A stretch of 64,000 nucleotides of DNA from Alphaproteobacteria bacterium (GTDB lineage: Bacteria > Pseudomonadota > Alphaproteobacteria > Ferrovibrionales > Ferrovibrionaceae), in NCBI GenBank assembly GCA_018336035.1, contig JAGXRD010000030.1, positions 1-64,000 on the forward strand, given 5' to 3'. The notes under the pieces are model-generated. The model was given only the letters and a program-made list of their open reading frames with translations, searched no databases and was not told the origin of the DNA. Of the stretch, positions 43,566 through 53,412 are shown in pieces; within the stretch, counting starts at the first letter, position 1; the number at the start of each line of letters is the position of its first letter. Both the position numbers and the translations under genes were made by a program.

Positions 43566-44453
43566 ATGGAAATCTTCGGCATTCCCCATCAGGCATTTCT
43601 CGGTCAGATCATGCTGGGTCTGGTCAACGGCGCCTTCTATGCGGTGCTCAGCCTTGGCCTCGCCATCATCTTCGGCCTGCTGCGCGTGGTGAATTTCGCG
43701 CATGGCGCCTTCTTCATGGTCGGCGCCTTCATTGCCTTCCTGCTCGGCCGCAATCTCGGCCTGGGCTACTGGCCGGCGATGATCGCAGCGCCGATGATCG
43801 TCGGCTTCGCCGGTATCATCTTCGAACGCTTTGCCATCCGGCGCATCTATGGCCTCGATCCGCTCTACGGTCTGCTCCTCACCTTCGGCTTGGTGCTGGT
43901 GATGGAAGGCGGATTCCGTGTCGCCATGGGCTCGTCCGGTCATCCTTTCCCGACGCCACAGCTGCTGCGCGGCGCCTGGGATATCGGCTTCATGATGCTG
44001 CCGGTCTATCGCGGTTTTGTCATTCTCATCGCCGTGGTGGTCTGCGCCGGCACCTGGATCCTGATCGAAAAAACCCGCATGGGCGCTTACTTGCGCGCTG
44101 CCACCGAGCGGCCGGACCTGACGCAATCCTTTGGCATCAACGTGCCGCTGCTGCTTACGCTCACCTATGGCGTCGGCGTCGGATTGGCTGGTTTCGCCGG
44201 TGTGCTGGCGGCGCCGATCCAGCATGTGAATCCCTCGATGGGCTCTGACCTCGTGATCATCGTCTTCGCCATCGTGGTGATCGGTGGGCTGGGCTCGGTG
44301 CTGGGTTCCGCCCTCACCGGACTTGGCCTTGGCGTGATCGAAGGCCTGACCAAGGTGTATTACTCCGAAGCTTCCACCACCGTGGTCTTCCTGGTCATGG
44401 CGCTGGTGCTGCTGCTGCGCCCCGCCGGCCTGTTTGGTCGGGAGGAGGCGTGA
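43566..44453 (+). CDS. Branched-chain-type ABC transporter permease (LivH-like)
   Basis: The 295-residue inner-membrane permease has LVNGAFYAVLSLGLAIIFGL, LLRVVNFAHGAFFMVGAFIA, and the coupling loop TQSFGINVPLLLTLTYGVGV. It shares the family fold with the other two LivH products but is clearly a separate paralogue. Its stop overlaps the LivM start by TGATG. Confidence 0.92.
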   Translation: MEIFGIPHQAFLGQIMLGLVNGAFYAVLSLGLAIIFGLLRVVNFAHGAFFMVGAFIAFLLGRNLGLGYWPAMIAAPMIVGFAGIIFERFAIRRIYGLDPLYGLLLTFGLVLVMEGGFRVAMGSSGHPFPTPQLLRGAWDIGFMMLPVYRGFVILIAVVVCAGTWILIEKTRMGAYLRAATERPDLTQSFGINVPLLLTLTYGVGVGLAGFAGVLAAPIQHVNPSMGSDLVIIVFAIVVIGGLGSVLGSALTGLGLGVIEGLTKVYYSEASTTVVFLVMALVLLLRPAGLFGREEA

Positions 44454-45409
44454 TGGCATTGGTTTACAGGATCGGTCTGCCGCTGCTGATTGCCGCACTG
44501 ATCGCGGTGCCCTTTGTGCCGCAGCTCATTTACCCCATCTTCCTGATGAAGGTGATGTGCTTCGTGCTCTTCGCCTGTGCCTTCAACCTGCTGCTCGGTC
44601 ATGCCGGCATCGTCTCGTTCGGTCATGCCGCTTTCTTCGGCTCGTCGGCCTATATCACCGGGTATGCGCTGCGTGACCTGGGCCTGACCACCGAGGTCGC
44701 CATTCTGGCCGGCGTACTATTCTCGGCCACGCTCGGCGCCCTGTTCGGCGCGCTCGCCATCCGTCGCCAGGGCATCTATCTCGCCATGATCACGCTGGCG
44801 CTGGCACAGCTGGTTTATTTCAGCTTCCTGCAGGCGCCGTTCACCGGCGCGGAAGACGGCATGCAACCGATCCCGCGCGGCAAATTGTTCGGCCTGATCG
44901 ACCTCAACGACGATACAAACCTTTATTTTCTGGTGCTGGTCTGCACCGGCGGCGGGCTGTGGCTGATCAACCGCATCGTGCATTCGCCCTTCGGCCAGAT
45001 TCTACGCGCCATCCGCGAGCATGAACCGCGCACGCGCTCGCTCGGCTATGCGGTCGAACGCTACAAGGTCACCGCCTTTGCGTTGTCGGCCGGTCTGTCG
45101 GGCCTGGCTGGCTCGCTGAAATGTGTCGTTTTCCGGCTCGCCTCGCTCACCGATGTCCACTGGCATATGTCGGGCGACGTGATCCTGATGACCGTGCTGG
45201 GTGGCATGAACTCGGTCTTCGGTCCGGCCATCGGCGCCATCATCATCTCTGCGCTGCGGCATTACTTCGATGCGCTGGGCGCCTGGGTCACCATCATGGT
45301 CGGCCTGGTCTTCATTTTCTGTGTGCTTGTTTTCCGCCGCGGCGTGCTGGGTGAACTCAGCCACTACCTCGCGGTCCGTCACCCTGCCAAGGAACAAAAG
45401 AATGCCTAG
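44453..45409 (+). CDS. Branched-chain-type ABC transporter permease (LivM-like)
   Basis: The 318-residue permease (from the ATG at 44453, a GTG lies one codon earlier) has [20 protein letters not shown] near residue 40, [12 protein letters not shown] near residue 135 and [19 protein letters not shown] in the coupling loop. It overlaps the start of the PEP-hydrolase-like gene by eight bases. The absence of LivG and LivF genes here means ATPases must come from another locus. Confidence 0.92.
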   Translation: MALVYRIGLPLLIAALIAVPFVPQLIYPIFLMKVMCFVLFACAFNLLLGHAGIVSFGHAAFFGSSAYITGYALRDLGLTTEVAILAGVLFSATLGALFGALAIRRQGIYLAMITLALAQLVYFSFLQAPFTGAEDGMQPIPRGKLFGLIDLNDDTNLYFLVLVCTGGGLWLINRIVHSPFGQILRAIREHEPRTRSLGYAVERYKVTAFALSAGLSGLAGSLKCVVFRLASLTDVHWHMSGDVILMTVLGGMNSVFGPAIGAIIISALRHYFDALGAWVTIMVGLVFIFCVLVFRRGVLGELSHYLAVRHPAKEQKNA

Positions 45410-46253
45410 ATTCGAGCGCAAAGCGATTGTCGAACGCTTCCAGGATATGATCCGGCGCGGCGAGCCGATCATCGGCGGCGGCGCCGGCACCGGCATCTCC
45501 GCGAAATGCGAGGAAGCCGGCGGCATCGACCTGATCATCGTCTACAATTCCGGCCGTTACCGCATGGCCGGGCGTGCCTCGTCGGCCGGCCTGCTGGCCT
45601 ATGGCAATGCCAACGAGATCGTGAAGGAGATGGCGCTGGAAGTGCTGCCGGTCTGCAAGACCACGCCGGTGATCGCCGGCGTCAACGGCACCGATCCTTT
45701 CGTGATCATGCCGGTCTTCCTGAAGCAGCTGAAGGAACTCGGCTTCTCCGGCGTGCAGAACTTCCCCACCGTCGGGATTATCGACGGCACCTTCCGCGTC
45801 AGCCTGGAAGAGACCGGGATCAACTTCGCCAGCGAGATCGACATGATCCGCCAGGCGCATGAACTGGACCTGCTGACCACGCCCTATGTGTTCTCGACCG
45901 ATGAGGCCGTGGAAATGGCCAAGGCCGGCGCCGACCTGATCGTGCCCCATATGGGCGTCACCACCGGCGGCAGCATTGGTGCCACCACGTCGAAGACGCT
46001 GCAGGACTCCGTGCGGCTGATCGACGACTGGGCCGAGGCGGCGCGCAGAATCCGCAAGGACGTCATCATCATTGCCCATGGCGGGCCGATTTCCTCGCCC
46101 GAAGATGTCGACTTCGTGCTGCGGAACAGCAAACATTGCAACGGTTTCTACGGCGCCAGCAGCGTCGAGCGGTTGCCGGTCGAGACGGCAATCACCAACC
46201 ATATAAAAACCTTCAAGGCCATCGATGCCCTGAAGGGCAAGGGAGGCAAGTGA
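45402..46253 (+). CDS. Phosphoenolpyruvate hydrolase family protein (TIM barrel)
   Basis: The 283-residue protein has the family blocks [63 protein letters not shown] and a phosphate-site-like [11 protein letters not shown]. The family is related to phosphoenolpyruvate mutase/isocitrate-lyase barrels and forms one half of the plant Tm-1-type protein. The Tm-1-like ATP-binding half is encoded two genes downstream. The ATG at 45402 follows AAGGAA. The reaction is not established; hydrolysis or lysis of a C-C or C-P bond in an acid is plausible. Confidence 0.85.
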   Translation: MPRFERKAIVERFQDMIRRGEPIIGGGAGTGISAKCEEAGGIDLIIVYNSGRYRMAGRASSAGLLAYGNANEIVKEMALEVLPVCKTTPVIAGVNGTDPFVIMPVFLKQLKELGFSGVQNFPTVGIIDGTFRVSLEETGINFASEIDMIRQAHELDLLTTPYVFSTDEAVEMAKAGADLIVPHMGVTTGGSIGATTSKTLQDSVRLIDDWAEAARRIRKDVIIIAHGGPISSPEDVDFVLRNSKHCNGFYGASSVERLPVETAITNHIKTFKAIDALKGKGGK

Positions 46254-46254
46254 C

Positions 46255-46698
46255 ATGGCCCGCGTCTATATCAGCGCCGTGATGGATATTCCGCTGGAGG
46301 AAGCCTGGGGCGTTTTGCGTGATTTCAACGCATTGCCGATCTATCACCCATTCTTTTCCAAGAGCGAGATCGAGGGCGGCCTACCATCCGACCAGGTCGG
46401 CTGCGTGCGCAACTTCTTCACGCATGAAGGCGGCCATATCCGCGAGGAGCTGCTGACGCTTTCGGATCGCGAGCATGTCTGCTGCTACCGCATCCTGGAA
46501 GCCACGCTGCCGGTGCAGAATTATGTCGCCGAGATGCGGCTGAAGACCATCACCGAGGGCAACAAAACCTTCGGCGAATGGTGGGCGGAATATGATGTGG
46601 CGCCGGCCGATGCCGAAAGCGTGCATCAGACGGTGAGCGACACTTTCCGTTTTGCCTTTGAGGGTGCGGTGAAAGTCGCCCGGCAGAAGAGGGGCTAG
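46255..46698 (+). CDS. SRPBCC family protein
   Basis: The 147-residue protein has the START/Bet v 1-like pattern: IPLEEAWGVLRDFNALPIYH at the start, GCVRNFFTHEGGHIREELLTL in the middle strands and a long C-terminal helix from VHQTVSDTFRFAFEG. Such proteins bind hydrophobic small molecules or act as cyclases or aromatases. It lies between the two Tm-1-related genes with a one-base gap upstream, suggesting a ligand shared by the pathway. Confidence 0.83.
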   Translation: MARVYISAVMDIPLEEAWGVLRDFNALPIYHPFFSKSEIEGGLPSDQVGCVRNFFTHEGGHIREELLTLSDREHVCCYRILEATLPVQNYVAEMRLKTITEGNKTFGEWWAEYDVAPADAESVHQTVSDTFRFAFEGAVKVARQKRG

Positions 46699-46709
46699 CG
46701 GCGGTCGTC

Positions 46710-47912
46710 ATGCCCGGCACGGCTTACGTCATCGGCACCTTCGACACCAAGGCTGAAGAGCTGCGGTATGTCGCAGGCCTGCTGCGGCAGGCAGGTCTGA
46801 CGGCGCTCACCATCGATGTCGGCACGAAGGCGCCAGCGCAGGATGCCGATGTCAGCGCCGAAGTCGTGGCGACCTTCCATCCTGAAGGCGCCGATGCGGT
46901 GCTGAAGGCTGGCGACCGCGGCAAAGCGGTTATGGCGATGAGTGCGGCCCTGCTGCGTTTCATGGCCTCGCTGCACGATATCGGCGGCATGATTGGGCTC
47001 GGTGGCTCGGGCGGCACCAGCCTGATTGCGCCAGCCATGCAGGCACAGCCGATCGGCCTGCCCAAGCTGATGGTCTCGACCCTGGCGGCCGGCGATGTCT
47101 CGGCTTTCGTCGGCGTGCATGACATCACCATGCTGTATCCGGTCACCGATATTGCCGGGTTGAACAGACTGTCGCGCGTGATCCTTGCCAATGCGGCGCA
47201 TGCGCTGGCCGGCATGATGTCGCGCAGCATCCCGGCCTCGACCGACACGCGCCCGGCGCTGGGCCTCAGCATGTTTGGCGTCACAACGGCTTGCATCCAG
47301 CAGCTCACCGCGCGGCTCAATGCCGATTACGAATGCCAGGTCTTCCACGCCAATGGCCCTGGTGGCCGCTCGCTGGAAGCGATTGCGGCGTCCGGGCTGC
47401 TGCAGGGCGTGGTCGATCTCACCACCACCGAAGCCGCCGATCATCTGCTTGGCGGCGTCTGCACGGCGGGCGCGGAACGCTTCGACGTGGTGGCGAAAAC
47501 CGGCATTCCCTGGATTGGCTCCTGCGGCGCGCTCGACATGGTCAACTTCTGGGCGCCCCAGACGATTCCGGAGCGTTATCGTGGCCGGCTGTTCCATGCC
47601 CACAATGCCAATGTCACGCTGATGCGCACCACGGCGGCCGAACTGGAGCAGATTGCCGCCTGGATCGCCGCCAAGCTGAATGCCTCTTCCGGCCCGGTGC
47701 GGCTGCTGCTGCCCGAGGGTGGCGTCTCGGCTTTAGATGCACCTGGGCAGACTTTCCACGACCCCGCCGCCAATGCCGCGCTATTCGCGGCGTTTGAGCA
47801 GTATTTCAAGATTAGCGACACGCATCGCATCCTCCGTGTGCCGCATCATATCAATGACGCAGGTTTCGTCGCCGAGGCCGAGCGGCATGTGCGGGAGCTG
47901 ATCCCAGCTTGA
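46710..47912 (+). CDS. Tm-1-like ATP-binding domain protein (UPF0261)
   Basis: The 400-residue protein begins AYVIGTFDTKAEELRYVAGL and has GMIGLGGSGGTSLIAPAMQA, LMVSTLAAGDVSAFVGVHDI, VFHANGPGGRSLEAIAASG, DLTTTEAADHLLGGV and WIGSCGALDMVNFW. These are the hallmarks of UPF0261, the ATP-binding half of plant Tm-1. In bacteria it commonly neighbours the PEP-hydrolase-type protein, here at 45402. The function of the pair is unknown. It is the last gene of the operon beginning at 42233. Confidence 0.87.
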   Translation: MPGTAYVIGTFDTKAEELRYVAGLLRQAGLTALTIDVGTKAPAQDADVSAEVVATFHPEGADAVLKAGDRGKAVMAMSAALLRFMASLHDIGGMIGLGGSGGTSLIAPAMQAQPIGLPKLMVSTLAAGDVSAFVGVHDITMLYPVTDIAGLNRLSRVILANAAHALAGMMSRSIPASTDTRPALGLSMFGVTTACIQQLTARLNADYECQVFHANGPGGRSLEAIAASGLLQGVVDLTTTEAADHLLGGVCTAGAERFDVVAKTGIPWIGSCGALDMVNFWAPQTIPERYRGRLFHAHNANVTLMRTTAAELEQIAAWIAAKLNASSGPVRLLLPEGGVSALDAPGQTFHDPAANAALFAAFEQYFKISDTHRILRVPHHINDAGFVAEAERHVRELIPA

Positions 47913-47963
47913 ATCTGCCATAACCTGGCTGACGCGCCGGGAAAAAGCAGATAATAAGGCGGC

Positions 47964-48860
47964 ATGATCGACAAGCTTGAATTTCTTCTGGCACTTGCGC
48001 GCGAAAAGAACTTCCGCAAGGCGGCCGACGAATGCGGCGTGACGCAGCCTACGCTGTCGGCCGGCATCAAGCAGCTTGAGGATACACTGGGTGTACTGCT
48101 GGTGCAGCGCAGTTCGCGCTTCATCGGCTTCACGGCGGAAGGCGAGCGCGTGCTCGACTGGGCACGGCGGATTGTCGGCGATGCCCGCGCCATGCGGCAG
48201 GAGGTGCAGGCCCTGAAAAGTGGCCTGATCGGACATCTGAAGCTCGCGGCGATTCCCACCGCGCTCGGCATGGTCTCTGCCTTGACCACGCCCTATCGCG
48301 CCAAACATCCGAATGTGAAATTCACCATCCTGTCGCGCACCTCCATCGAAGTGCTCGGCATGCTGGAGAATCTGGAAGTCGATGCCGGCATCACCTATAT
48401 CGACAACGAACCGCTCGGCCGGGCGCGTTCCATTCCGCTCTATACCGAGCAGTATCGCCTGTTGACATCAAAAGACAGTCCGCTCGGCCAGCGCGACCGC
48501 GTGACCTGGGCCGAGGTCAGCCGCATACCCCTTTGTCTGCTGACGCCCGACATGCAGAACCGGCGCATCATCGACAAGCTGCTCCGAGAGGCGGGTGGCG
48601 CCGAGCCGGAGCCGACGCTGGAATCCAATTCCATGATCGTGCTGTTTTCGCATGTGCGCACCGGCCAGTGGGCCAGCGTGATGCCGGAAAAGCTGGCCGA
48701 AACGCTCGGCCTGACCGAACGCCTGCGCGCCATTCCCATCGTCGAGCCCGATGCGGTCCACACCATCGGCCTCGTGGTGCCGGATCGCGATCCGATGTCG
48801 CCGCTGGCCGTCGCCCTGGTCGCCGAGGCCAAATTGCTTTCCTCGACCCTGATCGGTTGA
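47964..48860 (+). CDS. LysR family transcriptional regulator
   Basis: The 298-residue regulator has an N-terminal winged helix (FLALAREKNFRKAADECGVT, about 8-27, then QPTLSAGIKQLEDTLG) and a LysR substrate-binding domain (about 90-295). The start follows AAGGCGGC. It lies directly upstream of and co-oriented with the formate dehydrogenase genes, as FdsR-type regulators do elsewhere. The motif GATAGA-N5-TCTATC starts within its last codons and could be its binding site. Confidence 0.87.
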   Translation: MIDKLEFLLALAREKNFRKAADECGVTQPTLSAGIKQLEDTLGVLLVQRSSRFIGFTAEGERVLDWARRIVGDARAMRQEVQALKSGLIGHLKLAAIPTALGMVSALTTPYRAKHPNVKFTILSRTSIEVLGMLENLEVDAGITYIDNEPLGRARSIPLYTEQYRLLTSKDSPLGQRDRVTWAEVSRIPLCLLTPDMQNRRIIDKLLREAGGAEPEPTLESNSMIVLFSHVRTGQWASVMPEKLAETLGLTERLRAIPIVEPDAVHTIGLVVPDRDPMSPLAVALVAEAKLLSSTLIG

Positions 48861-48875
48861 TAGAAAACCTCTATC
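48859..48875. promoter_or_regulatory. LysR-type box upstream of the formate dehydrogenase operon
   Basis: GATAGA-N5-TCTATC, a perfect inverted repeat containing ATAG-N7-CTAT, the spacing used by OxyR-like LysR proteins. It begins in the LysR stop codon and ends 81 bases before the next gene. Confidence 0.55.
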
Positions 48876-48955
48876 GCGCAACGGGAATGCGATCTTGATC
48901 GCGCCGCCCGGTGGGCGGATGATGGTGGCTGCCCATAGTCACCAGCGTTACCCGT

Positions 48956-50644
48956 ATGAATATTACCACTCCGATGCCCCGCCAACACCGGCAGGGGCCG
49001 GGTAAATCCGGTCGCGCGCTGCCGCGCGGTCGCCAGGCCTCCGACGCCGATCATGAGGCGCTGCGTGCCATCCTGCGGCCCGATGCCGGCCAACTAGAAT
49101 TTGGGCGCCGCGACCTGCTGATCGAGTACCTGCATCTGATCAACGACGCCAAGGGTCATCTGCCGGCCAGTCTGCTGGTGGCGCTGAGTGAGGCGATGCG
49201 CCTGCCGCTGGCCGAGGTTTTCGAGACCGCCACCTTTTATGCCCATTTCCGCGTGGTCGAGGGCGATGAACCGGCGCAGGTGACATTGCGCATCTGCGAC
49301 TCGCTCAGTTGCTGCATGGCCGGCGCGGATATGTTGGCACAGCAGCTGGAAGATCTGGGCGGCACCCGCGTCGAACGAGCGCCCTGCATGGGTCAGTGCG
49401 ACCGCGCACCCTGCGCTGTCTACGGCAAGAATGTCATCGCGCCGGCCTCGGTCGAAACCTTGCAGGCGGCGCATGCGCAGAAGGCTGTCGCGCCGGTACT
49501 GCCCAATTATAAGAGCCTCGCCGTTTATCGCGCCCAGGGCGGTTACGGTGTGCTGACGAAACTGCGCAGCGGCGAACTGACGCGCGAGGCGCTGGTGGCC
49601 GAGATCGAGGTCGCCGGCCTGCGTGGCATGGGCGGGGCTGGCTTTCCCACTGCCAGAAAATGGCGCGCGGTACTGGAACAGCCGAAGCCGCGGTTGCTGG
49701 CGGTGAACGGCGACGAGGGCGAGCCCGGCACGCTGAAGGATCGCTGGTTCCTCGAAACCGATCCGCATGGTTTCCTCGAAGGCATGCTGATCGCCGCTTT
49801 CCTGATTGAGGCTGAGACGGCCTATCTCTATCTGCGCGATGAGTATCCCGCTTTGCATGTGGTGATCTCGGAAGAGCTGAAGGCGCTGAAAGCCGCCGGC
49901 CTTCTGGGCGACGTGCAGGTCGAACTGCGGCGCGGTGCCGGCGCCTATATCTGCGGCGAGGAGTCGGCGATGCTGGAAAGCATCGAGGGCAAGCGCGGCC
50001 TGCCGCGGCAGAAGCCGCCATTCCCCTTCCAGGTCGGCCTCTGGGGCCGGCCGACCCTGATCAACAATGTCGAGACGCTCTACTGGGTGCCGCAAATCGC
50101 CGACAAGGGCGCCGCCTGGTGGCAGGGCCATGGCCGCAACGGCGGCAAGGGGCTGCGCAGCTATTCGGTTTCGGGCCGCGTGCGAAATCCGGGCGTCAAA
50201 CTGGCGCCCGCCGGCGTCACCATTACCGAACTGATCGAGGAGTATTGCGGCGGCATGCTGCCGGGCCACAGCTTCATGGCCTATCTGCCCGGGGGCGCTT
50301 CGGGCGGCATCCTGCCGGCGAGTCTGAATAACATTCCGCTCGATTTCGGCCAGCTGGAGAAATACGGCTGCTTCATCGGCTCGGCTGCCGTGATCGTGCT
50401 GTCGGACCAGGATGACGTGAAGGGTGCCGCGCTCAACCTGATGAAATTCTTCCGCCATGAAAGCTGCGGCCAGTGTACGCCCTGCCGTGTCGGCACCGAA
50501 AAGGCTGTCGAGCTGATGGCGCAGCCGACATGGGACGAGCCGCTCTTGCGCGATCTGGCGCAGGTGATGCGCGATGCTTCGATCTGCGGCCTGGGGCAGG
50601 CCGCGCCCAATCCGCTGCTCTCGGTGTTGGAGCGGTTCAGATGA
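48956..50644 (+). CDS. NAD-dependent formate dehydrogenase diaphorase subunit (fused NuoE-NuoF type)
   Basis: The 562-residue protein fuses two units that are usually separate FdsG and FdsB. Residues about 20-175 form a thioredoxin-like 2Fe-2S domain (CDSLSC and CMGQC). From about 185 there is a NuoF-type domain with FMN site LRGMGGAGFPTARKW, NAD site VNGDEGEPGTLKDR, GAGAYICGEESAMLESIEG and the 4Fe-4S cluster ESCGQCTPCR plus SICGLGQ. It accepts electrons from the formate-oxidising subunit and reduces NAD. No good RBS precedes the ATG at 48956; the ATG at 48974 is an alternative. It overlaps the next gene by ATGA. Confidence 0.9.
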   Translation: MNITTPMPRQHRQGPGKSGRALPRGRQASDADHEALRAILRPDAGQLEFGRRDLLIEYLHLINDAKGHLPASLLVALSEAMRLPLAEVFETATFYAHFRVVEGDEPAQVTLRICDSLSCCMAGADMLAQQLEDLGGTRVERAPCMGQCDRAPCAVYGKNVIAPASVETLQAAHAQKAVAPVLPNYKSLAVYRAQGGYGVLTKLRSGELTREALVAEIEVAGLRGMGGAGFPTARKWRAVLEQPKPRLLAVNGDEGEPGTLKDRWFLETDPHGFLEGMLIAAFLIEAETAYLYLRDEYPALHVVISEELKALKAAGLLGDVQVELRRGAGAYICGEESAMLESIEGKRGLPRQKPPFPFQVGLWGRPTLINNVETLYWVPQIADKGAAWWQGHGRNGGKGLRSYSVSGRVRNPGVKLAPAGVTITELIEEYCGGMLPGHSFMAYLPGGASGGILPASLNNIPLDFGQLEKYGCFIGSAAVIVLSDQDDVKGAALNLMKFFRHESCGQCTPCRVGTEKAVELMAQPTWDEPLLRDLAQVMRDASICGLGQAAPNPLLSVLERFR

Positions 50645-53403
50645 TCCGCTTCCAGCTCGATGGCAAAGCGGTCGAAGCCCTGCCGGGCGAAACCATCTGG
50701 CAGGTCGCCAAACGCGAAGGCACGGAGATTCCGCATCTGTGCTACACGCCGCAGCCCGGCTTCCGCGCCGATGGCAACTGCCGCGCCTGCATGGTCGAGA
50801 TCGAGGGAGAGCGCGTGCTGGCGCCAAGCTGCAAGCGCGTGCCGACCGAGGGGATGAAAGTCGTGTCGGCGAGCGATCGTGCGACGCGCGCGCGCGAACT
50901 GGTGATGGAACTGCTGGTCGCCGATCAGCCGAAACGCGCTGAAGCGCATGACGGCGAATCCAAATTCTGGCACTGGGCCGAGGCGCTGAATGTCACCGAA
51001 AGCCGCTTCCCGGCCCGGGATCATACGCCGGCGCCGGATCGCAGCCACGGCGCCATGGCGGTTAACCTGGATGCCTGCATCCAGTGCAATCTCTGTGTCC
51101 GTGCCTGCCGTGAAGTGCAGGGCAATGACGTAATCGGCATGGCCTTCCGCGGCCATCATTCCGAAATCGTGTTCGATTTCGACGATCCGATGGGCAACAG
51201 CAGCTGCGTCGCCTGCGGCGAATGCGTGCAGGCCTGCCCGACCGGCGCGCTGCTGCCGTCCACATTGGTGGATGAGAATAACCGCGGCGTGGAGAAGGCC
51301 ACGAAAGCCATCGACAGCCTGTGCCCCTTCTGCGGTGTCGGCTGCCAGTTGACCTACCACGTCAAGGACAACCGTATTCAGTATGTCACCGGCAAGGATG
51401 GCCCGGCCAATCGCGGCCGGCTGTGTGTGAAAGGCCGTTTCGGCTTCGATTATGTCAGCCATCCGCATCGCCTGACTAAACCGCTGATCCGCAAGGATGG
51501 CGTGCTTAAACATGGCGAGGATGTCGTCGATCCGGCCAATCCCTTCACGCATTTCCGCGAAGCCACTTGGGAAGAGGCATTGGCGCGCGCAGCTTCCGGC
51601 CTGGTCAAGGTGCGCGACGAAATCGGTCCGTCGGCGCTGGCCGGTTTCGGTTCCGCCAAGGGCTCGAACGAAGAGGCCTACCTGTTCCAGAAGCTGGTGC
51701 GCATGGGTTTCGGCACCAACAATGTCGATCACTGCACGCGGCTCTGTCATGCCTCGTCGGTGGCCGCCCTGATGGAGGGCCTGGGCTCGGCCGCCGTCAC
51801 CGCGCCCTTCTCGGCTGCCATGGATGCCGAGGTGATCATCGTGATCGGCGCCAATCCCACCATCAATCACCCGGTCGCCGCCACCTTCATCAAGAACGCG
51901 GTGCGGCAGAAGAATGCCAAATTGATCGTGATGGATCCGCGTGGCCAGGCGTTGACAAAATTCGCCACGCATCACCTGCGATTCAAGCCGGGCTCGGATG
52001 TGGCGATGCTGAATGCCATGCTGCATGTGATCATCGCCGAAGGCCTGACCAACCCGGCCTATATCCAGCGCTTCGTCGATGGCTTCCCCGATCTGGAACA
52101 GGCCGTGAAGGACGCGACGCCGGAGGCGATGTCGCCGCTCTGCGGTATCGCGCCCGATGTGCTACGTGATGTGGCGCGCCTGTATGCGACGTCAAAGGCT
52201 TCGCTGATCTTCTGGGGCATGGGCGTGTCACAGCATGTGCATGGCACCGACAATGCACGCTGCCTGCTGGCGTTAGGCCTGATCACCGGCCAGATCGGTC
52301 GCCCCGGCACCGGCCTGCATCCGCTGCGCGGCCAGAACAACGTGCAGGGTGCGTCGGATGCCGGCCTGATCCCCATGGTGCTGCCCGACTACCAGTCGGT
52401 CGAAGATGCCGCCAAACGCGAAGCATTTGAAGCCGTCTGGGGTCCGGGCGTGGCGAATGCGCATATCGCACCGCAGCGCGGGCTGACCGTGGTGGAGATC
52501 ATGGGCGCCATCCTGCAGGGCGAGATTTGCGGCATGTATATCATGGGCGAGAATCCGGCCATGTCGGACCCCGATGCGGCGCATGCGCGCGCGGCGCTGG
52601 CCAAACTGGATCACCTGGTGGTGCAGGACATCTTCCTCACCGAGACGGCTTTCCATGCCGACGTGATCCTGCCGGCGACAGCCTTCGCCGAGAAGGATGG
52701 CAGCTTCACCAATACCGATCGCCGCGTGCAGATCGGCCGCAAGGCCCTGGATGCACCCGGAGAAGCGCGGCAGGACTGGGAGCTGATCCAGGAGATCGCG
52801 CAGCGTGTCGGCCTGAACTGGAACTACCTGCATCCGAGCGAGGTCTATGCCGAAATGGCTGGCCTGATGCCGTCGCTGGCGGGCATCACCTGGCCCCGGC
52901 TGGAAACTGAAGGGGCCGTCACTTATCCGGGTGGCCACGAGATTATCTTCACCGATGGCTTCCCGACCGCCACCGGCCGCGCGAAGATCGTGCCCACGAA
53001 AGTGACGCCGCCGGCAGAACTGCCCGATGCAGAATATCCGATGGTGCTCAGCACCGGCCGCCTGCTGGAACACTGGCATACCGGCGCCATGACGCGCCGT
53101 GCCACCCAGCTCGATGCGCTGGAGCCGGAAGCCACCGCGCAGCTGCATCCGCGCGATGCCGCAAGGCTCGGCGTCAGCGCCGGTCAGTTCATCCGCGTCT
53201 CGACCCGGCGCGGTGCGATTCAGCTGAAAGCCCGTCTCGACCGCGATGTGGCGGAGAATATGGTGTTCATCCCCTTTGCCTTCTTTGAGGCAGCCGCCAA
53301 TCTGCTGACCAACCCGCAGCTTGATCCCTTCGGCAAGATCCCGGAATTCAAATTCTGCGCCGCCAAGGTCGAAGCGGTCGAGGCCGCAGTGGCGGCTGAG
53401 TAA
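50641..53403 (+). CDS. Formate dehydrogenase alpha subunit (molybdenum/tungsten enzyme)
   Basis: The 920-residue catalytic subunit of a cytoplasmic NAD-linked formate dehydrogenase. Domains in order: 2Fe-2S ferredoxin (1-80; CYTPQPGFRADGNCRAC), an extra His/Cys cluster region, two 4Fe-4S motifs (CIQCNLCVRAC and CVACGECVQAC, about 145-200), the Fe4S4 domain CPFCGVGCQLTY, and molybdopterin domains with the metal-ligand Cys in HCTRLCHASSV (Cys, not Sec). The dinucleotide domain follows to the end. FdsC and FdsD genes, normally downstream, are not found here; the next gene is on the other strand. Confidence 0.93.
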   Translation: MIRFQLDGKAVEALPGETIWQVAKREGTEIPHLCYTPQPGFRADGNCRACMVEIEGERVLAPSCKRVPTEGMKVVSASDRATRARELVMELLVADQPKRAEAHDGESKFWHWAEALNVTESRFPARDHTPAPDRSHGAMAVNLDACIQCNLCVRACREVQGNDVIGMAFRGHHSEIVFDFDDPMGNSSCVACGECVQACPTGALLPSTLVDENNRGVEKATKAIDSLCPFCGVGCQLTYHVKDNRIQYVTGKDGPANRGRLCVKGRFGFDYVSHPHRLTKPLIRKDGVLKHGEDVVDPANPFTHFREATWEEALARAASGLVKVRDEIGPSALAGFGSAKGSNEEAYLFQKLVRMGFGTNNVDHCTRLCHASSVAALMEGLGSAAVTAPFSAAMDAEVIIVIGANPTINHPVAATFIKNAVRQKNAKLIVMDPRGQALTKFATHHLRFKPGSDVAMLNAMLHVIIAEGLTNPAYIQRFVDGFPDLEQAVKDATPEAMSPLCGIAPDVLRDVARLYATSKASLIFWGMGVSQHVHGTDNARCLLALGLITGQIGRPGTGLHPLRGQNNVQGASDAGLIPMVLPDYQSVEDAAKREAFEAVWGPGVANAHIAPQRGLTVVEIMGAILQGEICGMYIMGENPAMSDPDAAHARAALAKLDHLVVQDIFLTETAFHADVILPATAFAEKDGSFTNTDRRVQIGRKALDAPGEARQDWELIQEIAQRVGLNWNYLHPSEVYAEMAGLMPSLAGITWPRLETEGAVTYPGGHEIIFTDGFPTATGRAKIVPTKVTPPAELPDAEYPMVLSTGRLLEHWHTGAMTRRATQLDALEPEATAQLHPRDAARLGVSAGQFIRVSTRRGAIQLKARLDRDVAENMVFIPFAFFEAAANLLTNPQLDPFGKIPEFKFCAAKVEAVEAAVAAE

Positions 53404-53412
53404 TGCGTTAAC

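Noticed and set aside
50281-52026. 581-residue open frame on the minus strand
   Set aside because: It overlaps the formate dehydrogenase genes, whose Fe-S and molybdopterin motifs are clear.
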